DNA of 64,000 bases from Lachnospiraceae bacterium oral taxon 096 (GTDB taxonomy: Bacteria; Bacillota; Clostridia; Lachnospirales; Lachnospiraceae). Where the stretch lies: NCBI GenBank assembly GCA_018141845.1, contig CP073340.1, positions 1,947,001 to 2,011,000 on the forward strand, read 5' to 3'. How positions within the stretch are numbered: the stretch's first letter is position 1; each line of letters starts with the position of its first letter. A program made the position numbers and the translations under genes. The notes below the pieces were generated by a model that did not search any database, had not been told where the DNA came from, and worked only from the letters and a program-made list of their open reading frames with translations. This document shows positions 52,192-62,443 of this stretch, in pieces.

Positions 52192-54726
52192 CTACTCTAA
52201 TCCCTTTAAATCTGACTTGTCATACAATCTAAGCATAGGTGTTGTAAACTGTCCTGATGAATCAACGAGTCCTTCTGGAAGCACATCAAGCTTTTCTACA
52301 TTCAATCTGCCATTTGCAATAGTCAATCTCTCATAAATCGTATCTGGTCCATTAGAACTGTAGCGATACAAGCAACTATGATCTGGAGATTCACAATATC
52401 CCGTTCTCAAATCTCCTGCTTCCGTACCCAATTGCACTGGATTTCCATCTGTTCCAATCGTATAAAACACAGCATCACAACTTGGATTTCCAATATAATG
52501 CAAGATTAACTCTGGAATTCCATCATTATTCATATCATAGACATTATAACCATATTGATCAACTCCAATGTTTTCACCCGATTCAAAGACATGATTGGAA
52601 TCTGCCATTGTATTGACTAAATTGCGATAAATTGCCTTATAAGCAGTCGAAGAAGCTACTGCCATTGTAGTTTCCTGTGCCTGTGCACTTTGTGATTCAC
52701 TGCCTTCACTGCCATTTGCACTGGATTCTGCCGAAGAAGTTCCCGAAGCTACAACTGCTGCAGAAGAAGTCTCATCCTTTTTTTCACCCTTGCTGTTTTT
52801 ATCAGCATCAACAGCACTCGCACTCTGACTTTCTTCCTTGACAACAGCATCGGCCACCTTATGAGAATTCCTATCTTTCCAAACCTTTGCTGCAAAAACA
52901 ATTCCACACAGACAAAGAATAGCTATAATGATCCAAGGCCATTTTCTTCTCTTTTTCTGTTGATTAACAAGTGCATAGAAGTCTTCTTCTCCATCATCAT
53001 CTTCATCATTCTTGTCTTCGTTGAGTACAAATGATGGCATATCTACCTCTTGATCATCATCATCTAAAAGTTGTTGTGTGCGTCTTGCCACAAATTCTTC
53101 TTCATTGAGATTTTCGTAATCGGAGCGATGAAACTCCTCCTCATATGCATCTGTATACTCTTCCTCAAAGTCTTCCCCATCGCTTGCATCATCTTCTTGC
53201 TCACCTTGGCTTTTCTCTGTATCCTCAGTATATTCTGAATCGTCTTCTAAATCGCCATCTCCCTCGTCCATATAATCCTGCGTCGGCTCATCACCATTTT
53301 CATAGCTATACCAAGCATCCGTAGATGTAATTTCTACAGTTGCTGTAGCCTCTACCGTAGATGTCTCTGAATGATCTGAATTTGCGGAATTTGCCACTTT
53401 TGCACCCGTCATTTCACTAGATGCTTCCTCATTGGCGGACTCGGCAGTTGATTCTGCAGTACTAATCTTTGTAGCCTCTGATTCCTGCTCATGACGTTTT
53501 GACCTTCTCCTTTTTGCATGATAGGCTTCCACCGGCTGAACAGAATCTTCTTGCTCCTTCTTTGCCTTCTTACTCTTTACATTTCCTTGGATGTATTGTG
53601 CTGGCTCATCATCCATATTTTCTTCTTTTGGCAACTCAATTTGTTCTTGCTCACCTTCAGCTACAGACTCATTCTGAGAAATTGGCTCTTTACTCAATGG
53701 CACTGTATCGAATGTACTTTCTGCATCGGCTGTGCGATCCATATTCTCTATATTGTCTGTGTTGCCTGTGCGATCCACATTGCCCATGCCATCTGTACTA
53801 TTTGTGCTATCCACACTTTCTACATTGCCTGAGCTAGCTGTCTTTTCTGTCTTTTCTGTATTTTCTGCATGAGCCACATCCACTTTGGCAGCCACATTTG
53901 CTTTTTCGCTCTTATTCGACTCATTGACAGCTTTGGAATGTGTTTCAACTTCTTTCGGTTTTTCCATCTTTTCTGACGCATTTTTCTCCGATATACTTTC
54001 CTTAACCGTCTCTGTCTGTTTCTTTACTTCCACATCATTTGTATTTTTTGCAGTTACAAATGGAAGAACCGAACTCAATTGTTCCTTGATCTCCTTCAAA
54101 GCTTGTGGAGAACGCTCACTGTGCAACAACCAAGCAAAGTAGCTAATTGGATTCATTCCGAATAAATCAATTTCTCCATTATCGCGCATACGCTTAATTT
54201 CTGAAATTATCTTATTCTTTGCAGAGTAGAGAATATCCTTAACCTTCTTTTCTGGCATAGCAAGATGCTGTGATACCTCAGACAATCGCCTTCCTTGAAC
54301 ATAAAAAAGTGCTGTTGCCTCTGCATCGGTTTCTTTAATCTGGCTAAACACACGATCAATCAAATTTGTTGCCACATTAGGATCAATCCTTGATTCTTTT
54401 GATGGATCAGAGCCATCATCTTTTCCAGACCAAAGTTTAATATCAAGTGGTGAAAGCGTCTCATCCTTTGCACTCTCATCACTAATCACTTCCACAATGG
54501 TACTTCTCAATACTTTTTGGGCGTCAAACTTCGATAAGTCTGCATCTTTTGCTACTGAAAAAAACTTGACATAGATTTCTTCAATACAGGCCTCTACATT
54601 CTTTCCCAAAATCTTCTTTCCCACAAATGCACGAACATAACCTTCTGTTGTGCTATAGATGTCATCTAATGCTGACGCATCCCCTGAAAGAAGTCTTTGT
54701 ACTAACGCATTCAATTCATTATTCAT
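52192..54726 (-). CDS. Membrane-tethered sigma-factor-like protein with extracellular domain
   Basis: 844 residues. N-terminus (1-80) resembles sigma region 2 (LVQRLLSGDASALDDIYSTT), and ~120-190 resembles sigma region 4 (DAEATALFYVQGRRLSEVSQHLAMPEKKVKDI). Residues ~235-590 are acidic, Ser/Thr/Glu-rich low complexity with Asn/Asp repeats (GNVDRTGNTDNIENMDRT). One membrane helix at ~595-612 (WPWIIIAILCLCGIVFAAKVW) follows a basic KKRRK. Outside are a Ser/Ala linker and a ~150-residue domain with an EF-hand-like DMNNDGIPELIL. Reads as one-component sensor plus sigma on one chain. The start has a weak AAAGGGG ribosome binding site. No anti-sigma gene nearby. Could be a structural protein with a cryptic sigma fold. 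Confidence 0.75.
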   Translation of the reverse strand: MNNELNALVQRLLSGDASALDDIYSTTEGYVRAFVGKKILGKNVEACIEEIYVKFFSVAKDADLSKFDAQKVLRSTIVEVISDESAKDETLSPLDIKLWSGKDDGSDPSKESRIDPNVATNLIDRVFSQIKETDAEATALFYVQGRRLSEVSQHLAMPEKKVKDILYSAKNKIISEIKRMRDNGEIDLFGMNPISYFAWLLHSERSPQALKEIKEQLSSVLPFVTAKNTNDVEVKKQTETVKESISEKNASEKMEKPKEVETHSKAVNESNKSEKANVAAKVDVAHAENTEKTEKTASSGNVESVDSTNSTDGMGNVDRTGNTDNIENMDRTADAESTFDTVPLSKEPISQNESVAEGEQEQIELPKEENMDDEPAQYIQGNVKSKKAKKEQEDSVQPVEAYHAKRRRSKRHEQESEATKISTAESTAESANEEASSEMTGAKVANSANSDHSETSTVEATATVEITSTDAWYSYENGDEPTQDYMDEGDGDLEDDSEYTEDTEKSQGEQEDDASDGEDFEEEYTDAYEEEFHRSDYENLNEEEFVARRTQQLLDDDDQEVDMPSFVLNEDKNDEDDDGEEDFYALVNQQKKRRKWPWIIIAILCLCGIVFAAKVWKDRNSHKVADAVVKEESQSASAVDADKNSKGEKKDETSSAAVVASGTSSAESSANGSEGSESQSAQAQETTMAVASSTAYKAIYRNLVNTMADSNHVFESGENIGVDQYGYNVYDMNNDGIPELILHYIGNPSCDAVFYTIGTDGNPVQLGTEAGDLRTGYCESPDHSCLYRYSSNGPDTIYERLTIANGRLNVEKLDVLPEGLVDSSGQFTTPMLRLYDKSDLKGLE

Positions 54727-54779
54727 ACAAATTAGCGTTCCCCTTTCCCAAAACTCTACTTACATAATATATCATTTTA

Positions 54780-57700
54780 CTAAATAATGTCAAATATTGA
54801 TATTTGGTCACTCTGAGGAAGATTTCCAAGTAAACCTAATTTGTCCATTTGTTCACAAATTGTCTTATTTACCTTTGCTCTGTTCATAAAATCGTCCTTA
54901 GAAATAAATTCTCCCCTAGCCGCAGCTTCGACAATCTGCCTGGCCACTGACTCTCCCAAACCATCAATGCTTGTCAGTGCTGGCATAATTTTTTTATTTT
55001 CTGTCACCTGAAAGCGAACAGCCTGTGCCTTATAAATATCAATGGGTTCAAATTCATATCCTCTCGCATACATTTCCTGTGCAATACGCAAATCTCTAGC
55101 GGTATCTTCTTCCTTTGCTGTGGCATCAGATTTATTTTTAATTTCCATATAAGCCCGTTCAACCTTTTCCTTGCCAAAGCACATCAATTCATAGGAAAAT
55201 CCTGTTGCTCGAATAGAAAAATAAGCCGTATAGTACTCCAATGGATAGTAAATTTTACAATATGCAATGCGCCAAGCCATCATAACATATGCTGCTGCAT
55301 GGGCCTTTGGAAACATATACTTAATTTTTTTGCAAGATTCAATATACCACTTTGGAACATCTGCCGCAATCATATCTTGCTCGTACTCTGGGCTTAGTCC
55401 CTTTCCCTTTCGCACGGATTCCATAATTTTAAAGCTCTCGCCCTCTTCCATTCCCTGACCAATTAAATAGATCATAATGTCATCTCTTGTGCAAATGGCC
55501 GTTCGAATAGTCGCCTTTCCTTCTTGAATCAATGTCTGTGCATTGCCAAGCCACACATCTGTACCATGAGAGAGGCCAGAAATGCGCACCAAATCAGAAA
55601 GTCCCTTTGGCTTTGCATCAATTAACATCTGCATAGCAAAATCTGTGCCGAATTCTGGAATTCCCAGTGCTCCAAGCTTACACCCCATCAAATCCTCTGG
55701 CTTTACACCAAGGGCATCTGTATTTTGAAAGAGTGTCATTGTCTCCCTCGAATCAAGAGGAATATCCTTTACAGGATCAATACCAATTAAATCCTGTAAC
55801 ATACGAATCATCGTTGGATCCTGATGTCCCAAAATATCAAGCTTTAATAAATTGTGGTCAATTGCATGATAATCAAAGTGTGTGGTAATGATTTTTGTTG
55901 TCATATCATTTGCTGGATGTTGGACTGGCGTGAAAGTATAAATTTCCTCTCCATGAGGCAAAACAATAATTCCGCCTGGATGTTGTCCGGTCGTCCTTCG
56001 AACGCCAACACAGCCCTGCGTGATTCGATTGATTTCGCATTTTCTCTTGACCTGGCCATGCTCATCAAAATACTTCTTTACATATCCATAGGCTGTCTTC
56101 TCGGCCAGTGTTCCCACAGTTCCTGCACGGAAAGTATGTCCCTGTCCAAAAATAACTTCAGTATAATCATGAGCTTTTGGTTGATATTCTCCCGAAAAAT
56201 TCAAGTCAATATCAGGCTCTTTGTCTCCCTTAAATCCCAAAAAAGTTTCAAATGGAATATCAAAGCCATCCTTTTTTAACTTCTTTCCACACTTTGGACA
56301 AATTTTATCTGGCATATCACAACCTGCCATCCCCGAAAATTTCTTTACTTCCTCTGAATCAAAGTCCACATATTTACAATCACAATAATAGTGTGGTGGC
56401 AAGGGATTGACCTCGGTAATTCCTGAAGTATAGGCAGCAAAGGACGAACCAACCGATCCTCTTGACCCCACAAGATAGCCATCTTCATTGCTCTTTTCCA
56501 CCAACTTCTTTGCGATAATATACATAACGGCAAAGCCATTTTTAATAATAGAATTTAGTTCTTTTTCAAGTCTGGCTGTCACAATTTCTGGCAAGTTCTC
56601 GCCATATTGCTCATGTGCTTTTGCATAGCAAGATTGTGTCAATAACTCATCTGAATTTTCAATGACAGGAGGACATTTATCAGGGCGAACTGGCGGAAAA
56701 TCCTCCACCATATCTGCAATCATTCTCGAATTTGTCACTGCGACAGCATAGGCATCTTCTGGTCCTAAATAATGAAATTCTTCAATCATTTCATTGGTTG
56801 TTCTCAAATAGAGGGGCGGTTGATGATCTGCATCTGTAAATCCCTTCCCTGCCAAAATAATTCTGCGGTAAATTTCGTCTTCAGGATTTAAAAAGTGAAC
56901 ATCACAAGTGCCAACTACTGGCTTATTTAGGGATTTTGCCAATTCTACAATCTTTTTATTGATTTTTTGAATATCCTCTCTCGACTCAATGGCATAGCGA
57001 TCAGATGCAATCATAAATTCATTGTTGCCTATTGGTTGAATTTCAAGATAATCATAAAATTCAGCAATCTTTCGGATATCCTCCTCCTCTTGCCCATCCA
57101 AAATTGCACGAAATAGCTCCCCTGCCTCACAGGCACTTCCAATAATCAATCCCTCTCTATATTTTTGCAATACAGACTTTGGAATTCTTGGTCGTTTCGC
57201 ATAGTAGTTAAGATGCGAATAAGAAATTAATTTATATAAATTGATTCGCCCAATTTCATTTTTTGCTAAAATAATGATGTGATTGGTGTTCATCTTCTTG
57301 ATGCGCTCTTGGCTCACCTTGGCCAATCCCTCAACATCCTTGAGTAACAAAATATTTCTTTCCCTGAGCATCTGTGCCAATTTTAAAAAGATTTCTGCTG
57401 TACACTCTGCATCATCCACGGCACGGTGATGGTTTTCTAGGGAAACATCGAGAGCTTTTGCCACAGTGTCAAGCTTAAATCGTCCGAGCTGTGGGAGCAA
57501 AATTCTTGCTAAAGTCACGGTATCCACAATGGTTGGATCATAGGTATACCCTATTCGCTTGGCATTGGTCGCAATAAATCGAGTATCAAAACCTGCATTG
57601 TGTGCCACCACAGCAAAGTCCTCACAGAATGCCAAAAATTTTGGCAATACTTCCTCAATCAGTGGAGCATCCACCACCATAGAATCATTGATGCTTGTCA

Positions 57701-59165
57701 ATTCCTCAATTTGAAACGGAATTGGAATCTGTGGATTGATAAATGTTGAAAAGCGATCTACAATCTTTCCCTCTACAATCTTTACGGCACCAATTTCAAT
57801 AATGCGATTTTGTGTGGGTGAAAATCCTGTAGTCTCAATATCAAATACAACAAATCCATCATCTAGGGACACTTCTTTTGGATTGACCACCACTTCCTTT
57901 AAATCATCTACCAAATAGCCCTCCACACCATAGATAATTTTGGGTGGATTTTTCATCTTTTGCACTGCATGATAGGCATCTGTAAATCCCTGAACATTTC
58001 CATGATCAGTAATGGCAATGGCTTCCATTCCCCAATCGGCGGCCTGCTTAATAATTTCTGCTGCACTGCTGACACCATCAAAGTCGCTCATTTTCGTGTG
58101 GCAATGCAATTCCACTCTCTTTACTTGAGCATCATCTGTTCGAATATTTTGACCAAAAGCATCACTTTTTTTAATTCCTCGAACAAAGGAAATAATCAAT
58201 TCACTGTCAAATTTATCAATATTCGTTGTTCCCTTTAATTTAATAAAATTTCCTTTGACCAGTGCCGCATGCAACACAGGAACATCCTCTTCCTTTGCAA
58301 AAATTTTTACCTGTATGGAATCGGTAAAGTCCGTCAACGAAAAGATAAACATTGTCTTTCCTGAGCGCTCAAAAAATCGTTCATCTAACTCAACAATCTT
58401 TCCATGAACAACGATTTCTCCCATCTCTCCCTCAACTTGAGATAGCGGAACAAATTGATCTTCAAAATCACGCCCAAACAATACATCCGGATTCTTGCTC
58501 CTAGAGATATATTCCTTCTTTTTGCCGGAACTTTTTGCCGTTTTTTTCTCAGAAACCTCTGTTCTCTTTTCTTGATCTACTCCATTTTCTAACTTTTCTT
58601 TTATAACTCGATCACCCCCATTCTCCCTACTATTTTCGTCCTTGCTTTGAATTTTTCTCTCTATATGAGCAATATAGTGAGGTCTCAATTCACAATCCAC
58701 CCCACAACGCTCAAAAAAGATTTTTTCCACAATACGAATAAATTCTGGAACAATGGCTTCGGAAAGTTGCGTTCGCTCCACACTAAATTCCATAATGCGT
58801 TCACCAACAAATACCACCTCTGCCTTTTTAAGAATCAAATATTGGGCAATGCTGTATTCTCGCAACTCAAGTAAAATACTTTCCTTGTAGGCATCATAGA
58901 GATTTTTGGGCGTATATTGCTCAGAAAGTCGAAAGTTCTCCAAAATTTTTATTTGAATTTTCTTGGTCGGAAAAATTTGTCGCTTAATTATCCCCTCCAA
59001 ATCAAAGATAATCCTTTTCTCCACTAATATATCTGATGAAACATAGATTCTCATCTTTGAGCCTTCTTTATTGGCACTCACCTTTTCCACTTGGATGTGT
59101 TCTAGTAGCGCCCTTGAGATATGTTCCATCTGCAATGTCGGAAAAACCTCCAAAAAACTCTTCAT
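54780..59165 (-). CDS. polC: DNA polymerase III alpha subunit, PolC type
   Basis: Main replicative polymerase of low-GC Gram-positives, 1461 residues. Order: N-terminal domain, OB fold (GEIVVHGKIVELDERFF), PHP domain (ELHCHTKMSDFDGV), inserted 3'-5' exonuclease (FVVFDIETTGFSP, HNAGFDTRF, HHRAVDDAECT), the rest of PHP, then polymerase palm/fingers (GYLVGSRGSVGSSFAAY, EPDIDLNFSGEYQ, ATGQHPGG as RTTGQHPGG). Adjacent to ispG with no gap. Confidence 0.97.
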   Translation of the reverse strand: MKSFLEVFPTLQMEHISRALLEHIQVEKVSANKEGSKMRIYVSSDILVEKRIIFDLEGIIKRQIFPTKKIQIKILENFRLSEQYTPKNLYDAYKESILLELREYSIAQYLILKKAEVVFVGERIMEFSVERTQLSEAIVPEFIRIVEKIFFERCGVDCELRPHYIAHIERKIQSKDENSRENGGDRVIKEKLENGVDQEKRTEVSEKKTAKSSGKKKEYISRSKNPDVLFGRDFEDQFVPLSQVEGEMGEIVVHGKIVELDERFFERSGKTMFIFSLTDFTDSIQVKIFAKEEDVPVLHAALVKGNFIKLKGTTNIDKFDSELIISFVRGIKKSDAFGQNIRTDDAQVKRVELHCHTKMSDFDGVSSAAEIIKQAADWGMEAIAITDHGNVQGFTDAYHAVQKMKNPPKIIYGVEGYLVDDLKEVVVNPKEVSLDDGFVVFDIETTGFSPTQNRIIEIGAVKIVEGKIVDRFSTFINPQIPIPFQIEELTSINDSMVVDAPLIEEVLPKFLAFCEDFAVVAHNAGFDTRFIATNAKRIGYTYDPTIVDTVTLARILLPQLGRFKLDTVAKALDVSLENHHRAVDDAECTAEIFLKLAQMLRERNILLLKDVEGLAKVSQERIKKMNTNHIIILAKNEIGRINLYKLISYSHLNYYAKRPRIPKSVLQKYREGLIIGSACEAGELFRAILDGQEEEDIRKIAEFYDYLEIQPIGNNEFMIASDRYAIESREDIQKINKKIVELAKSLNKPVVGTCDVHFLNPEDEIYRRIILAGKGFTDADHQPPLYLRTTNEMIEEFHYLGPEDAYAVAVTNSRMIADMVEDFPPVRPDKCPPVIENSDELLTQSCYAKAHEQYGENLPEIVTARLEKELNSIIKNGFAVMYIIAKKLVEKSNEDGYLVGSRGSVGSSFAAYTSGITEVNPLPPHYYCDCKYVDFDSEEVKKFSGMAGCDMPDKICPKCGKKLKKDGFDIPFETFLGFKGDKEPDIDLNFSGEYQPKAHDYTEVIFGQGHTFRAGTVGTLAEKTAYGYVKKYFDEHGQVKRKCEINRITQGCVGVRRTTGQHPGGIIVLPHGEEIYTFTPVQHPANDMTTKIITTHFDYHAIDHNLLKLDILGHQDPTMIRMLQDLIGIDPVKDIPLDSRETMTLFQNTDALGVKPEDLMGCKLGALGIPEFGTDFAMQMLIDAKPKGLSDLVRISGLSHGTDVWLGNAQTLIQEGKATIRTAICTRDDIMIYLIGQGMEEGESFKIMESVRKGKGLSPEYEQDMIAADVPKWYIESCKKIKYMFPKAHAAAYVMMAWRIAYCKIYYPLEYYTAYFSIRATGFSYELMCFGKEKVERAYMEIKNKSDATAKEEDTARDLRIAQEMYARGYEFEPIDIYKAQAVRFQVTENKKIMPALTSIDGLGESVARQIVEAAARGEFISKDDFMNRAKVNKTICEQMDKLGLLGNLPQSDQISIFDII

Positions 59166-60221
59166 TTATGACTGTCCCCTTGACATTTGATCAAGCTCCT
59201 CTTTTAGAGCTGACAAAAGTTGATGCTCTGGTACCTTCTTGATCACTACACCTTTTTTGATCAATAGTCCCTCTCCAATGCCACCAGCAATGCCAATGTC
59301 GGCTTCCTTTGCCTCTCCAGGTCCATTGACCACACAACCCATCACCGCGACCTTGATATCCATTTCATAGCCAGCAACCAAATTTTCTACTTGATTTGCT
59401 AGGGAAATCAAATCAATACTTGTTCGCCCACAGGTCGGGCAAGATACAACCTCAACACTGCCCTTTCTCAAGCCCAATGTCTTTAAAATTAATTTTGCAC
59501 AAGTCACTTCCTCCACAGGGTCACCTGTCAAAGAGACTCGAATCGTATCCCCAATACCTTGATATAAAATAATTCCAAGGCCAACACTTGACTTAACCGT
59601 TCCACGCTGAATGGTCCCTGATTCTGTAATTCCCACATGAAGCGGGTAGTCTGTCTTTGTTGAAATTAGCTCATGTGCACGAATACACATCAAGACATCA
59701 GAAGATTTAATGCTAATGACCAAATTTTGGTAACCCAAATTTTCAATGATCCTTACCTTATCCAGTGCTGATTCCACTAATCCCTCTGCTGTCACACTGC
59801 CATATTTTTCAATCAAATGCTTTTCTAGTGAACCCGAATTTACACCCACACGAATGGGAATGTTTCTCTTTTTACAGGCATCTACCACCATCTGAATTCT
59901 TTCCAAATTTCCAATATTTCCTGGATTAATGCGAATCTTATCCACTCCATTTTCAATTGCAGCCAGTGCAAGACGGTAGTCAAAGTGAATATCAGCCACC
60001 AAAGGAATATGAATTTGTTTTTTAATTTCTTTAATGGCTGTAGCGGCCTCCATTGTCGGAACCGCCACTCGGATAATTTCACATCCTGCTTCCTCGAGAC
60101 GCAAAATCTGATCCACTGTCGCCTGTACATTTTCTGTCTTTGTATTGCACATACTTTGAATTAAGATTGGATGACTTCCACCAATCACTCGGTTTCCAAT
60201 ATGAATTTCTCTTGTCTTCAT
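59166..60221 (-). CDS. ispG: 4-hydroxy-3-methylbut-2-enyl diphosphate synthase
   Basis: MEP pathway [4Fe-4S] enzyme, 351 residues: TIM barrel (VADIHFDYRLAL, RINPGNIG, RVGVNSGSLE) and reductase part with cluster cysteines SCPTCGRTSID and GCVVNGPGEA. Ten bases after rseP. Confidence 0.96.
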   Translation of the reverse strand: MKTREIHIGNRVIGGSHPILIQSMCNTKTENVQATVDQILRLEEAGCEIIRVAVPTMEAATAIKEIKKQIHIPLVADIHFDYRLALAAIENGVDKIRINPGNIGNLERIQMVVDACKKRNIPIRVGVNSGSLEKHLIEKYGSVTAEGLVESALDKVRIIENLGYQNLVISIKSSDVLMCIRAHELISTKTDYPLHVGITESGTIQRGTVKSSVGLGIILYQGIGDTIRVSLTGDPVEEVTCAKLILKTLGLRKGSVEVVSCPTCGRTSIDLISLANQVENLVAGYEMDIKVAVMGCVVNGPGEAKEADIGIAGGIGEGLLIKKGVVIKKVPEHQLLSALKEELDQMSRGQS

Positions 60222-60230
60222 CTTTTTCTC

Positions 60231-61274
60231 CTAAAAGCCAACTAGTCGTCGAACATCATTAAACATCACAAAGACCATAAATAGCATGAGCAAAGCAAAC
60301 CCAATCAAATGGACCATTCCCTCGGCCTTTCGATTGACTGGTCTTCCAAGAATTCCTTCAATAATCAAAAATAAAATTCGACCACCATCAAGGGCTGGCA
60401 GTGGCAACAAATTCATTACACCAAGGTTTGCACTCAATAAAATCATCATATTTGCAATGCTCAACAGTACCACACCCACACCATAGGCACTAGATTCCTT
60501 GACTGTATCACCAATCATATTGACAATGCCCACTGGTCCACTGATTTCATTGGCCTTTACTTTTCCCTTAATCATATAGGCTAAGCTCTCTAGGGTGCTC
60601 GTGATGTTATACTTTACTTCATAGGCCGAATACTTTACAATCTCCATCGGTCCTTTTACTGGAACTCGTCCACCGGAACTTGAAATTCCAATCATATATT
60701 GGTTGTACTTTTCATTGAGCTTTGGATGAATTGTAAAATCAAGTTTTTTCCCTTGCCGATTGACAGTGACATCCACATCCTTGCCCGGATGCATATACAA
60801 ATATAAAGTCAAATCTCTATAAATAACCACTCGATGGCCGTCAATCGCTGTAATTACATCCCCTGCTTCAATGCCAGCTTCCTTTGCAGGATAGCCATCA
60901 ACCACCTCGGACACCTCCGACTTATCAATGCCCACGGCACCAATGACAATCATTGCCATAAAAAAGGCCAAAATAAAGTTAAACAGCGGTCCTGCAAAAA
61001 TTGTGGCCAATCGCCTTGGCACAGACACTGAGTTAAAACTTCCCTCGACACTTTCTTCATCCTCATCTTCCCCCAGCATCATACAAGAGCCACCAAGGGG
61101 CAATAATTTTAGCGAATATCTTGTCTCCTTCCCCTGTCTTGACAAAATTCTAGGTCCCATTCCCACAGAAAACTCAATGACCTTGATTCCTGATTTCTTT
61201 GCCACAATAAAATGTCCAAATTCATGAAAGGTGACAATCACACCAAAAATGATCAATGCAAAAATTATACTCAT
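60231..61274 (-). CDS. rseP: Site-2 intramembrane metalloprotease RseP/RasP
   Basis: 347 residues. HEFGH zinc motif in the first helix (FGVIVTFHEFGHFIVAKK), PDZ domain (about 115-195; AKEAGIEAGDVITAIDG) and LPLPALDGGRILF as the third metal ligand. Cleaves anti-sigma factors and signal-peptide remnants within the membrane. Starts directly after the dxr stop. Confidence 0.95.
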   Translation of the reverse strand: MSIIFALIIFGVIVTFHEFGHFIVAKKSGIKVIEFSVGMGPRILSRQGKETRYSLKLLPLGGSCMMLGEDEDEESVEGSFNSVSVPRRLATIFAGPLFNFILAFFMAMIVIGAVGIDKSEVSEVVDGYPAKEAGIEAGDVITAIDGHRVVIYRDLTLYLYMHPGKDVDVTVNRQGKKLDFTIHPKLNEKYNQYMIGISSSGGRVPVKGPMEIVKYSAYEVKYNITSTLESLAYMIKGKVKANEISGPVGIVNMIGDTVKESSAYGVGVVLLSIANMMILLSANLGVMNLLPLPALDGGRILFLIIEGILGRPVNRKAEGMVHLIGFALLMLFMVFVMFNDVRRLVGF

Positions 61275-62420
61275 CTATATCCATCCATTCTCTAAGTCTT
61301 TTTCTGTCTCCAATTGTATGCTCAATATATCACAAACACTTGGATTTTGGATTAACTTGTGATGATCCATCGCTGTGCGAATCATCCTTGTAATGTCTAC
61401 ATAACGAATCTTTCCATCCAAAAATTTTGCGACTGCATATTCATTAGCCGCATTCAATACCGTTGGCATACTTCCGCCAATTTTGCAGGCTTCAAAGGCA
61501 TACTTTAATCCCTCAAACACCTCCATATCAGGTCGAGCAATTGTGATCTCACTGAGTCTAGTAAAATCTAATCTCTCTCCCAAAAGCTTTCGCCGATTCG
61601 GATAATAGAGGGCGTATTGAATGGGTAATTTCATATCTGGTGTGCCAAGCTGAGCCATCACGCCACCATCTTGAAACTGAACCATAGAGTGAATAATCGA
61701 CTGCGGTTGTACTACCACTTGAATATTCTCTGGCTCAACAGAAAATAGCCATTTTGCCTCAATGACCTCTAGTCCCTTATTGACCATGGTCGAAGAATCA
61801 ATCGTAATCTTTTTTCCCATACTCCAATTCGGATGGTGTAAGGCATCTTGTAAGGTCACTTTTTCCAACTGGCTTTTTGTGTAATCTCGAAATGGTCCGC
61901 CTGAAGCTGTCAATAAAATCTTTTCAATGGGATTATTTTCATTGCCCTGAAGACATTGAAAAATAGCACTGTGCTCCGAATCCACTGGAAGAATTTGCAC
62001 TTTTTTCTCCTTGGCCAGTGGCATAATGATATGCCCTGCACAAACTAAAGTTTCCTTATTTGCCAGTGCAATATCCTTTCCTGCCTCAATGGCCGCCACG
62101 GTCGGCTCAATGCCAATCATACCAACTACTGCGGTCACAACAACATCGGCCTCGGCAATGACTGCCGCCTGAATTAACCCCTCCATGCCAAAACCAATTT
62201 CACAATGTATATCTGTCAATCGCTCTTTTAGCTCTTTGGCATCGTTTTCTTTCCAAATTGCTGCAAATTTTGGGCGAAATTCTCGAATTTGCTTTTCCAA
62301 CAAATCAACATTTTTTCCCGCAGTCAATGCTACGACACCAACATCTCCATTTGCTCGCACGACTTCTAATGTCTGTGTTCCAATTGATCCTGTGGAGCCA
62401 AGTATTGCTATCTTTTTCAT
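61275..62420 (-). CDS. dxr: 1-deoxy-D-xylulose 5-phosphate reductoisomerase
   Basis: Second MEP pathway step, 381 residues. NADPH loop ILGSTGSIGTQTL, metal site PVDSEHSAIFQCL, GGPFR, HPNWSMGKKITIDSSTM, ANEYAVAKFL. ATG 62420 with GGAGGAG upstream, rather than the frame start at 62438. Confidence 0.96.
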   Translation of the reverse strand: MKKIAILGSTGSIGTQTLEVVRANGDVGVVALTAGKNVDLLEKQIREFRPKFAAIWKENDAKELKERLTDIHCEIGFGMEGLIQAAVIAEADVVVTAVVGMIGIEPTVAAIEAGKDIALANKETLVCAGHIIMPLAKEKKVQILPVDSEHSAIFQCLQGNENNPIEKILLTASGGPFRDYTKSQLEKVTLQDALHHPNWSMGKKITIDSSTMVNKGLEVIEAKWLFSVEPENIQVVVQPQSIIHSMVQFQDGGVMAQLGTPDMKLPIQYALYYPNRRKLLGERLDFTRLSEITIARPDMEVFEGLKYAFEACKIGGSMPTVLNAANEYAVAKFLDGKIRYVDITRMIRTAMDHHKLIQNPSVCDILSIQLETEKDLENGWI

Positions 62421-62443
62421 ATCACTCCTCCAATTCATTCTCG

